Both the position numbers and the translations under genes were made by a program. A stretch of DNA of 34,177 nt from NIOZ-UU13 sp041862635. GTDB lineage: Bacteria > Planctomycetota > Phycisphaerae > Sedimentisphaerales > Anaerobacaceae. Within the stretch, counting starts at the first letter, position 1, and each line of letters begins with the position of its first letter. Below the pieces are notes generated by a model. It was not told where the DNA came from. It did no database searches and worked only from the letters and a program-made list of their open reading frames with translations. The stretch covers positions 1-34,177 of the forward strand of contig JBGVTO010000055.1 in the NCBI GenBank assembly GCA_041862635.1, written 5' to 3'. This document shows, one piece after another, positions 7,678 to 15,653 of the stretch.

Positions 7678-10347
7678 ATGATTCAGCGAAAAAATGCTGT
7701 GCTGCTTGTGCTTTTGCTGGTCATCGTCCTTGGTCTGGGATGCAGGGTGGTTCCAGAGGCCAAGACGTGGACGCAATTTCGGGAGCAGCATGGAGGTGAG
7801 AAGGTAATGATTCAGTTTGACAAACGGGCTCAGCTACCTCGCAAGATTGATAACCTGGACTTCCGGCTACCGGATTTGCCACGAAAGGCACCGATCCAAA
7901 AGGAAGAGGTGGCTCGGTCTTTCTACCGGTTTCTCGAACAGAATCGTGAATTGTTTCGGGTAGAGACTGCGGTATTGGAAGTGACGCGAGCGGAGAGGAT
8001 CGGGGATACCTGGTTTCTGGCCATGCGTCAGAAATATGAGGGAATCCCGGTTTTTCACTCCAGGATCGGCACCGTGGTCAAGGACAACGGACGCATGGTG
8101 TCCTATTCGTCGAATTATATCCCGAACATAAAAATAGACATCAAGCCCCGGATTACTCTTGCCAAAGCGGGCGAGATTGCCAGAGATACGTATGAGCCGG
8201 AACAACGGAAAGGGCTGAACCCAAGAGATGGTTCGCTCGTCATTTTCCCGAAGCGGGTCGGGGCCAATGAGGACCAGCAACTGTATCTTTCCTGGAAATT
8301 CCTTATGCAGGGCGACAAGCCAAATCCCGAACTCGATCAGCACTTCATCGTTGATGCGCATAAGGGAAACGTTTTGCTGAAGTGGCCGGCCTTCGTTCAG
8401 CAGACCGTCTCCGGGACGGTGCAGGCGCAGGTGTTTCCGGCCCTTCCCACGGATACTCTGACGACGGTTCCCATGGCAAATGAGGACGTTCAGATCATCG
8501 GCCAAAGCAGCGACACAACAGATGCCAGTGGAAGCTACACATTGGCGGTCTCCTCAGCCGGCACCCACTTGGTCAATGCAACCTTGGAAGGATCCTTATC
8601 CAAAGTATGGGATCAATCGGGGGTCGATTTAACTCACACCGGGAACTGTGGCACCACAAGCGCCTGTAATTGGACCTGGTCTGAGGACGCAGGCACGATG
8701 GTGGAGGAAACTGATGGGATCAATGTGTTCTACCACCTGAACCTGCTCCACGATCAATTCTACCAAGGCATACTGGGCTACAACTGGATTTATCATTGGA
8801 CTGGTACGTCGCAAATGCAGGCTACAGTGAACCATTCATTCAGTAATGCTTACGCAGGTAACCCGATCGAGTTTGGCACCGATCCCTACGCGCGATCCAG
8901 TGACGTGGTGTACCACGAAGCGACGCACAACGTCATGCACCATCTCTTTGGAGACTGGATTGGGTACTCTTACGGTTATGGCACTGAAGGAGCTGCGATG
9001 GATGAGGGTTTTGCCGACTACTTCTCCTGTGCGTTCACGAATGACTCGCAGCATGGCGAAGGTTGTAGTTCCAGCCCACGGAATCTCGACAATACACTGC
9101 AGTACCCTTATCCGTACAGCGGCGGCGCCCATCAGAACGGTCAGATTATCGGCGGGGCCGTATGGGACCTGCGAACTGACTTCGGTCTGGTCCCGAATGA
9201 CGTGGATAAACTGGCGTTTGAGGCCCTGAATATCATGTCGACCGGTTCCTTTCAATATTATTTTTCCGATCCCGGTCAAAGCAACTTTCTGTCAAGTCTG
9301 CTGTCGGCAGATGATGACAATTCCAACTTGTCGGACGGTACGCCCCATGACAGAGAAATCTTTCAGGCGTTTCGCAACCACGATATTCTGCCTCGCGACG
9401 TTTACTGTCGGGACAGCTCCGCCGACAGTGGGGATGTTTCCAGTCCGGTGCCTTTCTGGACAAGTCCGGATATTATGGTTGATGCGCCACCTTACTACAG
9501 CGGGTCTGGAGATCCGCCGCACGAGGACCCGGAGTTGGGCAGTGTCAACAAAGTCCATATCCGAGTCAGAAATCTTGGTTACCTTGCTATCAGCCAATGT
9601 ACGGTGAAACTGTATTACGCAAATCCGTCTACGGGCCTGACCTGGCCGGGCGATTGGCATTACATCGCCGAGGCCACGGTCAACAACCTGCAGCCGGTCG
9701 AAACCGACGCTGACGGTCAGAAAGTCGTTATCAACTGGACACCGTCCGGTACCGGCACGGGCCATCGCTGCCTCTTCGTCCGGGTGGAATGCAACCAGGA
9801 TATCATCACCGAAGAGGGCAGCGTCCGCCAGGATAACAACATCGCGCAGAAGAACATTCACATCGTGGACAACGTGAAGGTCTCCCAGGCTCAGTTTGTT
9901 CTGTATCCAGACCAGCATGTCGAAAGTTCGCCCCTCGGAGTGCGGCGCTCTCTCAGTTTCTCCTTCCCCAGGATTAATCCACGCGTTAGGGAGCTAAAGG
10001 CAATCGTTGTGATCCCGGATACGGTGAAGATCTTTGTTGATGAGACTTTACGACCGTATGTCAAGAGAGTGCCCGTCGAGGATGGTTTCCTGTTCTTGGG
10101 ACGCAAGTTTGTCTGGGAGGTGACGATCTCCACTTCCGCATTCCAGCCCGACCCGTTCAATCCGAGGAAGATACGGGAGATTAAGGTGCCCTTCTCGTGT
10201 AGTCGCAAGGCACGAGTGACGATGACATTTGAGTCGCGGGAGTTGATACCAGAGCCGACTCGGCCCTCGGCGACGATTCTGCGAATCATGGAGACCCAAG
10301 GCCGCAAGGTCATTGGCGGACTTGACTATCACCTCAAAATCAAATGA
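7678..10347 (+). CDS. Secreted M36-like (fungalysin/thermolysin-type) metallopeptidase, lipoprotein
   Basis: The ATG at 7678 is chosen because GGAGAGG lies just upstream and the first residues form a signal sequence ending in a lipobox (VIVLGLGC, Cys22), so the 889-aa protein is probably lipid-anchored outside the inner membrane. Residues about 70-200 resemble an FTP/PepSY propeptide (SFYRFLEQNRELFRV). A carboxypeptidase-regulatory-like beta insert (about 228-300) precedes the catalytic domain. The zinc site is HEATH (H413, E414, H417) with the third ligand in DEGFADYF (E443), as in M36 and M4 enzymes. A CARDB-like beta domain follows around 620-750. It would digest external protein. It stands alone, convergent with another exported peptidase gene. 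Family confidence is high, exact subfamily moderate. Confidence 0.88.
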   Translation: MIQRKNAVLLVLLLVIVLGLGCRVVPEAKTWTQFREQHGGEKVMIQFDKRAQLPRKIDNLDFRLPDLPRKAPIQKEEVARSFYRFLEQNRELFRVETAVLEVTRAERIGDTWFLAMRQKYEGIPVFHSRIGTVVKDNGRMVSYSSNYIPNIKIDIKPRITLAKAGEIARDTYEPEQRKGLNPRDGSLVIFPKRVGANEDQQLYLSWKFLMQGDKPNPELDQHFIVDAHKGNVLLKWPAFVQQTVSGTVQAQVFPALPTDTLTTVPMANEDVQIIGQSSDTTDASGSYTLAVSSAGTHLVNATLEGSLSKVWDQSGVDLTHTGNCGTTSACNWTWSEDAGTMVEETDGINVFYHLNLLHDQFYQGILGYNWIYHWTGTSQMQATVNHSFSNAYAGNPIEFGTDPYARSSDVVYHEATHNVMHHLFGDWIGYSYGYGTEGAAMDEGFADYFSCAFTNDSQHGEGCSSSPRNLDNTLQYPYPYSGGAHQNGQIIGGAVWDLRTDFGLVPNDVDKLAFEALNIMSTGSFQYYFSDPGQSNFLSSLLSADDDNSNLSDGTPHDREIFQAFRNHDILPRDVYCRDSSADSGDVSSPVPFWTSPDIMVDAPPYYSGSGDPPHEDPELGSVNKVHIRVRNLGYLAISQCTVKLYYANPSTGLTWPGDWHYIAEATVNNLQPVETDADGQKVVINWTPSGTGTGHRCLFVRVECNQDIITEEGSVRQDNNIAQKNIHIVDNVKVSQAQFVLYPDQHVESSPLGVRRSLSFSFPRINPRVRELKAIVVIPDTVKIFVDETLRPYVKRVPVEDGFLFLGRKFVWEVTISTSAFQPDPFNPRKIREIKVPFSCSRKARVTMTFESRELIPEPTRPSATILRIMETQGRKVIGGLDYHLKIK

Positions 10348-10378
10348 TTCTTGCACACTTACAGTTTGAGATGATTTG

Positions 10379-10406
10379 GTAAGGCGACCCCGCGATCGCC
10401 TTGCCA
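10379..10406. terminator. Hairpin between convergent peptidase genes
   Basis: GGTAAGGCGA and TCGCCTTGCC pair over ten positions (one G-U) around an 8-base loop, 32 bases after the stop of the M36-like gene. There is no T-tract on the plus side, so it may be a weak or Rho-assisted terminator. Confidence 0.45.
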
Positions 10407-10610
10407 GTAGTCTTGTGCCAATATTGTTGCAAAGTGGGCAGATTGGGAGCTGATCACAGAGGTAAGGCCGTGGCCTCGCGGCGACGGAAAACCAGCACAT
10501 TGCCCTTGCTGAAGGCGGCTGGCCTCAACCAAGAGGACGTCGCGAAGCTCTTCAAAGAAGATGCGGAGCTTTCGAGAAAGGCCCTGAAGGAAGCTGCCCG
10601 CTACCCCTAA
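10401..10610 (+). CDS. Small ORF or protein-tail fragment
   Basis: The last 32 residues (KAAGLNQEDVAKLFKEDAEL, then SRKALKEAARYP) look like a real amphipathic helical tail. The first half, which overlaps a hairpin, looks unnatural. It may be the C-terminus of a lost gene. The rest of the 10.35-10.75 kb gap has no other support for a gene. Confidence 0.25.
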   Translation: MPVVLCQYCCKVGRLGADHRGKAVASRRRKTSTLPLLKAAGLNQEDVAKLFKEDAELSRKALKEAARYP

Positions 10611-10752
10611 GGATCGTTTCGCTAACCTATTGCATTTGCCAGCCTTAGATCAAAGCGACTTGAGTGGCGTCTGTCCTGAGCGTCATTACCTTCATCTTCT
10701 CTCCCTTCGGTTCTTTTCGTGGATTCGTCCCGCTCACAGGAGAGTTCTGACC

Positions 10753-12963
10753 TTAGTCATCCCGCAGGTTCTCCACGCGGTTGAAAGGCGTGCTCATCCT
10801 TTCGCTGGCGTAGGGACTCGGGTGATAGGCAAGGCCGAACTGGTCGTGACGCACGTATAGCTCCTGCTTCGTGTCCATCTCAACAACCTTCTGATACGTC
10901 GAGATCGCCTCATCCCTTCTGCCGAGGAGGTCCAGCATATGTCCCTGCCAGATCAGAGCTATGGCTTGCCGGACTCGACTCTCGCCAGCTTTTTCCCCCA
11001 TGTTCTCGAATACGGTCAGTGCGTCGTCGTAGCGCTTCAGGTCATAGAGAGCCAGTCCGGTCCGAAACAGAACACCAGGATCGGCAATCTGTTCCAGCCA
11101 TTCTTGAGTGTACTTGGACGCGATTTCCTGGTTCGATTTCCGTCCAAAACCGAGGCTGTTCACGAAATAAGCAGGCTCTTCTCTCTTCTCGGCCAGATTG
11201 GCCTGGTACGCGATCCGGTTGGGGTCGACTACGGCGCCGACGACTTCCTTGTCGGTTTGGTAGACGAACGTTTTCTCTTGTCCTTCCGGGACCCAGAAGA
11301 CTTCCTCTTGGCTCTGTCCGTCCATCTGAAGCTGTAGCGGGCACCGCACGATCCCCACGCCACTATTGCGGATTGTCACCTTCGTCTCCCAGACGGCTTG
11401 GCTCTCTTTGGATTCGAATCCGACCAGATGATAAGCCGGGCATGCCTTACCGTAGCACCACTGGTAGAAGAAGGGCATCCAGTCCCGCCCCGAAACATCG
11501 TTGCACACCGCCACGAAGTCGATGAACGTCACGTGGGTGTTCTTGTATCGTCGGACGTACTCCATGAGCGTCCGGAAGAAAACCTCGTCGCCCATCTCCT
11601 GCCGCAGGAGATCAAGGACGATTGGTCCCTTCTCATAGGCGAACTGCTCCTCGTCACCGGTTGGATTGAACAGGGGTTTGTCTGCTTTGGCCCGCTCGAT
11701 GAGTTGCTGAAGTGTGGACTTGAAGATATCCAGACCGTAGTGCTCGCGGGCCAAGTGCCAGGTGGCAAAGTTCGCCAGCGATTCCCGAAGGAATTTCGTC
11801 CCGCGCCCGTAGGATTCCGGCCAGCAGGAGTGGGCCAGCTCATGCACTGGCGTTTGGGTGAAGAACTTCCCGAGCTCAGTTATGCGCTCGCCCCTGTTCA
11901 TTTGGAAGTACGAAGCATCCACCGTCATTCCCATAAAGGCGCCGTGCCCCCCGCGAATTCCCGACGGCGCGACAATATGGACTTCATTGGCATCAAAGGG
12001 ACCGAACCAGTCCGTGAAGACACCGTGGGCATGGATCACCAGGTCTCCGACCGCGTCGACAAATTCGCGGTTATAGTTGCCCTCGGGGAGGAGGAATACG
12101 ACGGTCACTGCCTCTGTTTTTCTCTCCACGCGTTCGGCCGGCCCGATGAACACCTGGGGCCTGCCGCCCGTGATCGACCTCCATCGAGAAACCGTGTGCT
12201 CGCCTGCACGCTCGGTCTTTTCCACCTTCCCCTCGATCACCATGCCCTCAAGCTCGGCCGGGTGAGTGAGCGTCGCGCGCCACGCCGGCCTCGACCCTCG
12301 GGGAAAGAAATTCTTGTCCCCCGCCAGCTCTCTCCACTTCTGAAGATCGGTCGCCAGACGCGGGAACCAGGTGAAATCCGAGATCAGGCAGATCTCCTTC
12401 TTCCCTTCCTTGGGCTCCCAGATTAGGTTATAGTGGCGCCTTTGGGCGATATCCGGGCAGGTGACGGTGTAATCAAACGCAAGCCGGCATTCCTCGCCTT
12501 GCTTCAGGGCCGGCAATAGAGGCACTCTCGTCACGAGGGGATACTTGTGCGTGCCCGCCAGGTCAGGGTCTTCCGGCGGTTCCTCTATGAATCGCTTGAA
12601 TGACACTTTCACTTCCTTGTCGTTGGTAAGCTTGGCGATGTTCGCGATCTCGACGTGCACGCCGTAGAACCTCTCCCCGGCCAAGATATCAAAATCCAGG
12701 CTCTCTACAGGCACGCTGCCATTGTTCCGTACGGTGCAGATGGCCTTGAGCTTGAGCCGGTTGTTGGGCAGGTCTGTTTCCAGCGAGATATCCCAATACG
12801 TAACCTCGACGGCCAACGGCAACTCTGTTACCACCGCGACCTGCTCCGAAATCTTCTCTCCCGAAGGAGCGTCAGAACAGGTGTCTGCAGCAAAGGCATT
12901 GGCCACGACAATGTGCTGCAGAGCGACAGCAATTACTACGGTAACGATTTTGAACCTTTCCAT
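10753..12963 (-). CDS. Exported M1-like aminopeptidase with C-terminal TPR region
   Basis: The 736-residue protein starts with a signal peptide (cleavage probably after AFA, residue 25). A beta-rich N-terminal part is followed by a gluzincin catalytic domain: HELAH (H374, E375, H378), a downstream glutamate in FLRESLANF (E394), and the M1-type catalytic tyrosine in AYEKGPIVLDLLR (Y443). The Zn-ligand spacing (15 residues between H378 and E394) is shorter than the 18 of classical M1 enzymes, so it is a divergent branch. The helical segment DWMPFFYQWCYG is typical of M1 C-terminal regions. The end (residues about 630-710) has TPR-like repeats (ALYDLKRYDDALTVFENMGE). It probably trims peptides in the periplasm. 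It is convergent with the M36-like gene; no partner gene is adjacent. Confidence 0.85.
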   Translation of the reverse strand: MERFKIVTVVIAVALQHIVVANAFAADTCSDAPSGEKISEQVAVVTELPLAVEVTYWDISLETDLPNNRLKLKAICTVRNNGSVPVESLDFDILAGERFYGVHVEIANIAKLTNDKEVKVSFKRFIEEPPEDPDLAGTHKYPLVTRVPLLPALKQGEECRLAFDYTVTCPDIAQRRHYNLIWEPKEGKKEICLISDFTWFPRLATDLQKWRELAGDKNFFPRGSRPAWRATLTHPAELEGMVIEGKVEKTERAGEHTVSRWRSITGGRPQVFIGPAERVERKTEAVTVVFLLPEGNYNREFVDAVGDLVIHAHGVFTDWFGPFDANEVHIVAPSGIRGGHGAFMGMTVDASYFQMNRGERITELGKFFTQTPVHELAHSCWPESYGRGTKFLRESLANFATWHLAREHYGLDIFKSTLQQLIERAKADKPLFNPTGDEEQFAYEKGPIVLDLLRQEMGDEVFFRTLMEYVRRYKNTHVTFIDFVAVCNDVSGRDWMPFFYQWCYGKACPAYHLVGFESKESQAVWETKVTIRNSGVGIVRCPLQLQMDGQSQEEVFWVPEGQEKTFVYQTDKEVVGAVVDPNRIAYQANLAEKREEPAYFVNSLGFGRKSNQEIASKYTQEWLEQIADPGVLFRTGLALYDLKRYDDALTVFENMGEKAGESRVRQAIALIWQGHMLDLLGRRDEAISTYQKVVEMDTKQELYVRHDQFGLAYHPSPYASERMSTPFNRVENLRDD

Positions 12964-13128
12964 AATAGTTCCCCTTTCAAATAGAATAGCAAAGAAAACG
13001 GTTACTTTAACAAGAGCAATTTTGCCGAGGAAATGTTACCGTCTTGTTACGGTTTTATCCTTTTTTTGTGATTTTTTGATTTGTTGGGTTTTCTCAGGCT
13101 TGAAAGTGGTGTCAGATTCTACAGGGTT

Positions 13129-13185
13129 GCGCCCCCGCTATGAACCAACGACCCTAAAATCCAGACCCATTTTTCAGCTCAAAAT
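13129..13185. repeat. Dispersed palindromic repeat, half copy E with tail Y
   Basis: GCGCCCCCGCTATGAACC plus the tail to 13185 matches 98-161 almost base for base (tail 'AAAATCCAG.CCC.TTTTTCAG.TCAAAAT'). The left arm of the palindrome is missing, so this copy is truncated. Confidence 0.7.
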
Positions 13186-13327
13186 ATTACGCTGACGGCA
13201 AGCTCAAACACATCAAGAGAGTGATAGGGCAGGAGACCATATTTCTTCAATCTATTACGCACCCACCTTTGCTTCCAGGGAGGAAGCGACGGTTCCTCTA
13301 AGTTTACTACCCATCCGACGCAAAATC

Positions 13328-13361
13328 AGGTAGGCAGATAGTAAGATCTATCTGCCTACCT
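13328..13361. other. Perfect 14-bp hairpin
   Basis: AGGTAGGCAGATAG and CTATCTGCCTACCT are exact reverse complements separated by TAAGAT. No T-tract follows on the plus strand; on the minus strand GATTTTG follows. It could be a terminator, a protein-binding site or a recombination relic. The nearest genes are about 365 bases (M1-like) and 1 kb away. Confidence 0.7.
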
Positions 13362-14080
13362 AAGATGGTATTGGGTTTGACTGTCGTTTAATAATATATA
13401 CATCGGTTTCTGGGAAGTTAGAGTAGATTAGCAAATCCCTGCATTTAGAGTGCGAAAAACATGGATTTCCTGCCTTTTATTTTTCACATATATTAGATAA
13501 TTTACTTGCATAATTTTTTACATCGCCACTGTATGCATGCCTGATGGAGTCAATTCGGCAATTCGACTGGCCGGATGGGTGCTGATGCAGCCGAAAAACG
13601 CAAGGCATTCCCCCGCAAGGCTTTACAGCCCGGGGAGGACACGCCTTGCTGAAAACCATTATGACCTGATAGATTTTTTGGCTCCCGCACGCAGGGTCAT
13701 TGAAGGCCGCCTGGGTGGTAATATCGGGCCGAGGGTATATTTGACCTAGGGAAATAGCGGACCAGGCAGCTTGTGAGAGGCAATTTACGACTTCAGTGGA
13801 CAACAGAAAAAATCAACTTTTTTTGAAAAATGGACTTGAACCGTTAGGGCAGTGATGTTAAATTGTGAGCATGGATTTGGGCCACGACAAATTCACGGTT
13901 CTTTGTGCGATAAAGCGACCTGGCCTGGATAGGCAAGGATCAGTTCAATTTTGTGTGTTTGCGTGGCATGCGGGATGAACAATTGTTTGTCCTGCATTTT
14001 TTTTCGACTTGATGGGACATCGAAGAGAACTCAATTGACAACTGAATAGATATAAAAAGTAGTACTGATCCGTTTTAGCT
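13362..14080. other. No gene recognised
   Basis: Both strands were read. The longest frames (for example 13477-13803 minus) have no protein-like composition and no ribosome binding site. The stretch is moderately AT-rich and may include the promoter of the structured leader that follows. Confidence 0.5.
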
Positions 14081-14190
14081 TTCCTACTAAAATCACCAAT
14101 TTTAGATGCACAGAAATGCTGAAGGTCAGTGCCCCGATATGGGGCGCTGTTAGTATTTTCTGTGCAGGCTTTGGTGAGCCTTAGTAGGAA
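14081..14190 (+). ncRNA. Candidate structured RNA or 5' leader element
   Basis: Three nested helices can be drawn. P1 pairs TTCCTACTAA (14081-14090) with TTAGTAGGAA (14181-14190), extended inward by TCACCAA (14093-14099) with TTGGTGA (14171-14177). P2 pairs TGCACAGAAA (14107-14116) with TTTCTGTGCA (14157-14166). P3 pairs CAGTGCCCC (14127-14135) with GGGGCGCTG (14141-14149) around GATAT, with one G-U pair. Internal loops separate them. A run CAGTGCCC plus seven T follows at about 14196-14210, and its CAGTGCCC could compete for the P3 3' strand. The known riboswitch consensus motifs I know did not fit. Because both strands can fold, a transposon-like hairpin is an alternative; the orientation assigned is that of the downstream gene. 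Confidence 0.6.
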
Positions 14191-14235
14191 TACAGCAGTG
14201 CCCTTTTTTTATGCGCATTGGAAAGGGATGACAAT

Positions 14236-14382
14236 ATGGAATTTAATGCAGCATGTAACCCGCTGCACAGTGCAGTGGCCGGTTTGATTTGCTGGCAGAT
14301 TTTGTTGATCTGGCTCTCCGCAGTCCAAAGGCTGGCCGCTGTTTTTTTTAACCCGGGTTTTCTTGAAAGGAAACTACTATGA
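14236..14382 (+). CDS. 48-aa hydrophobic leader protein overlapping the beta-barrel gene
   Basis: The ATG at 14236 follows AAAGGG with 8 bases of spacing. The frame encodes 48 residues with one likely membrane helix (residues 14-38, SAVAGLICWQILLIWL and onward) and a basic tail (ERKLL). Its TGA overlaps the ATG of the outer membrane gene (ATGA), so translation of the two would be coupled. An attenuator-like hairpin followed by eight T lies inside the frame, so ribosome movement could affect read-through. It has no recognised family. It could be a genuine small membrane protein or a regulatory leader peptide. The ribosome binding site and exact overlap make chance less likely, but conservation is untested. 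Confidence 0.5.
   Translation: MEFNAACNPLHSAVAGLICWQILLIWLSAVQRLAAVFFNPGFLERKLL
14273..14349 (+). promoter_or_regulatory. Attenuator-like hairpin with T-tract
   Basis: CAGTGGCCGG (14273-14282) can pair with CTGGCCGCTG (14332-14341), using G-U pairs. Inside it CAGAT/ATCTG (14296-14300 and 14308-14312) forms a second helix. Eight T follow directly (14342-14349), 29 bases before the beta-barrel gene. This is the geometry of an intrinsic terminator inside a leader. Confidence 0.45.
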
Positions 14383-15113
14383 AAACTGTATTGTATCTGT
14401 TGTGTGTTGCTGTTGTTTTGTCTGGACTTTTGAGCTCATCCGCCCTGGCCCTGACTCCGCTGGGTCCTCCCAAGGCCGGACTAAAACAAAAGCAGCATAA
14501 CCTTGGGTTTGTCTTTGCCAGCAGCGAGATGAACCTCAAAGTTAGTGGTTATGGTTTGTCCGAGACTCTTCCCGACATCGAGTCTAATGCCTATTTAGTC
14601 AAGGCTGGCTACGGTCTCTCTGATGGCTGTGAGTTATATACCCTCCTCGGCCTTGCCGATTTCTCTGCCGAGGACTTCGATGGTGACTCTCAGCTTGCCT
14701 GGGGTTTCGGTACAAAGTTCACTGTTGCACAGAAGAATTCGGTTACCTGGGGCGGTCTGTTTCAGATGTGCAGCTTGAGCGCCGAAGGTAGTGTTTCTGG
14801 TGATGTCCCTGGCTATGGTTGGCAGACTATTGACCTTGATGTTCAGCTTTTCGACATTCAGATCGCTTTTGGGCCTACTTATACCCAGGAATCCTTTAGT
14901 ATCTACGGCGGGCCCTTCCTGCATTTCATTGAAGGTGACATGGACGTAAGTCTGTTGGGCGTGACCGGCACAGTCGATGTCGAACAAGAATCCGAATTCG
15001 GCGGCTACATCGGCGCACAGTTTGACCTGGCCGAATCTTCTTCTCTTTTCGTCGAGTATCAAGTGACCGGTGATGCCTCAGCTATTGCTGCAGGATTTGT
15101 TTGGAGGTTCTAA
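14379..15113 (+). CDS. Outer membrane beta-barrel protein
   Basis: The 244-residue protein has a signal peptide (hydrophobic VLYLLCVAVVLSGLL, cleavage after SALA, about residue 24). It continues as alternating amphipathic strands typical of a small porin-like barrel: YLVKAGYGLSDGCELYTLLGLADF, then WGFGTKFTV, IAFGPTY, IYGGPFLHF, GGYIGAQFDL, and the last strand SAIAAGFVWRF. It ends in Phe, the C-terminal aromatic residue recognised by the BAM complex. GAAAGGA lies 7 bases before the ATG. No substrate can be inferred; it resembles OmpW/OmpA-type eight- to ten-strand barrels by size only. It is preceded by the overlapping leader ORF and structured RNA, which suggests regulated expression. Confidence 0.8.
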   Translation: MKTVLYLLCVAVVLSGLLSSSALALTPLGPPKAGLKQKQHNLGFVFASSEMNLKVSGYGLSETLPDIESNAYLVKAGYGLSDGCELYTLLGLADFSAEDFDGDSQLAWGFGTKFTVAQKNSVTWGGLFQMCSLSAEGSVSGDVPGYGWQTIDLDVQLFDIQIAFGPTYTQESFSIYGGPFLHFIEGDMDVSLLGVTGTVDVEQESEFGGYIGAQFDLAESSSLFVEYQVTGDASAIAAGFVWRF

Positions 15114-15497
15114 TGTTGCGCTGCGAAGATCGGGTCCGGTGGCATAAAAAAACTGTTCACAAAGACCCAAACTATAGACGGCTTTTTGCGTGCCCCGGAA
15201 ATCGCAGTGCCGGCGGGCGGTTTTACTGTCAAGGGACTCTTGCTGAACTTGTGCACATCTCCAGAGCTCGAGCAGTGCCGTCCGCCATTGATTATTTTTC
15301 TGCATACTTCATCGACGGCGGATGTCCCCTGGTATGTCACGATCCTCTCTACGAACTCCTGCCAGCCATCCGCCATCTTATTTTGTTTTGCTCATTTTTA
15401 CAACGGCGGCCGGTAGCAGGGCCTGGTTCGGCTGATTTTCTCGTCTTGCCTTACCGGCCGCTGATTATATCGTGACATTCTTTTTTTAGTGTCAAAA
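15114..15497. other. No confident gene; long-stem hairpin
   Basis: Frames on both strands (15110-15376 minus, 15101-15475 plus) are not protein-like. GCGGCCGGTA (15406-15415) pairs exactly with TACCGGCCGC (15452-15461) around a 36-base loop. Seven T follow 20 bases further on (15480-15487). It may end transcription of the barrel gene. Confidence 0.45.
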
Positions 15498-15608
15498 ATG
15501 GATATTGCCGATTACATATTCCGTATTGTCCAATGGATCATAATGCTGCTCTGCAGCGCCTGGATTTTATATACGGTAATAACCGAATTACCCTGGGCTC
15601 CAGGATGA
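15498..15608 (+). CDS. 36-aa single-helix membrane protein
   Basis: The ATG at 15498 opens a frame of 36 residues, MDIADYIFRIVQWIIMLLCS at the start and WILYTVITELPWAPG at the end. One membrane helix (about residues 7-28) dominates it. There is no clear Shine-Dalgarno sequence. It lies 45 bases upstream of the PD-(D/E)xK gene on the same strand. The regular hydrophobic composition and short gap support a real small gene, but nothing identifies its role. Confidence 0.4.
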   Translation: MDIADYIFRIVQWIIMLLCSAWILYTVITELPWAPG

Positions 15609-15653
15609 GATTCGTCCGAACCGGCCAGCTGGCCAGGGAAAGGAAATAATGTT

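Noticed and set aside
8836..9918. Several reading frames opposite to the M36-like gene
   Set aside because: They follow the codon pattern of the true gene on the other strand and have no family resemblance.
10645..10695. 16-codon ORF with GGGAGAG before ATG (minus)
   Set aside because: Too short, no family; could be the start of a lost gene but nothing supports it.
10939..12426. Long plus-strand frames opposite to the M1-like gene
   Set aside because: Shadows of the GC-rich coding strand; the minus frame carries HELAH and the other motifs.
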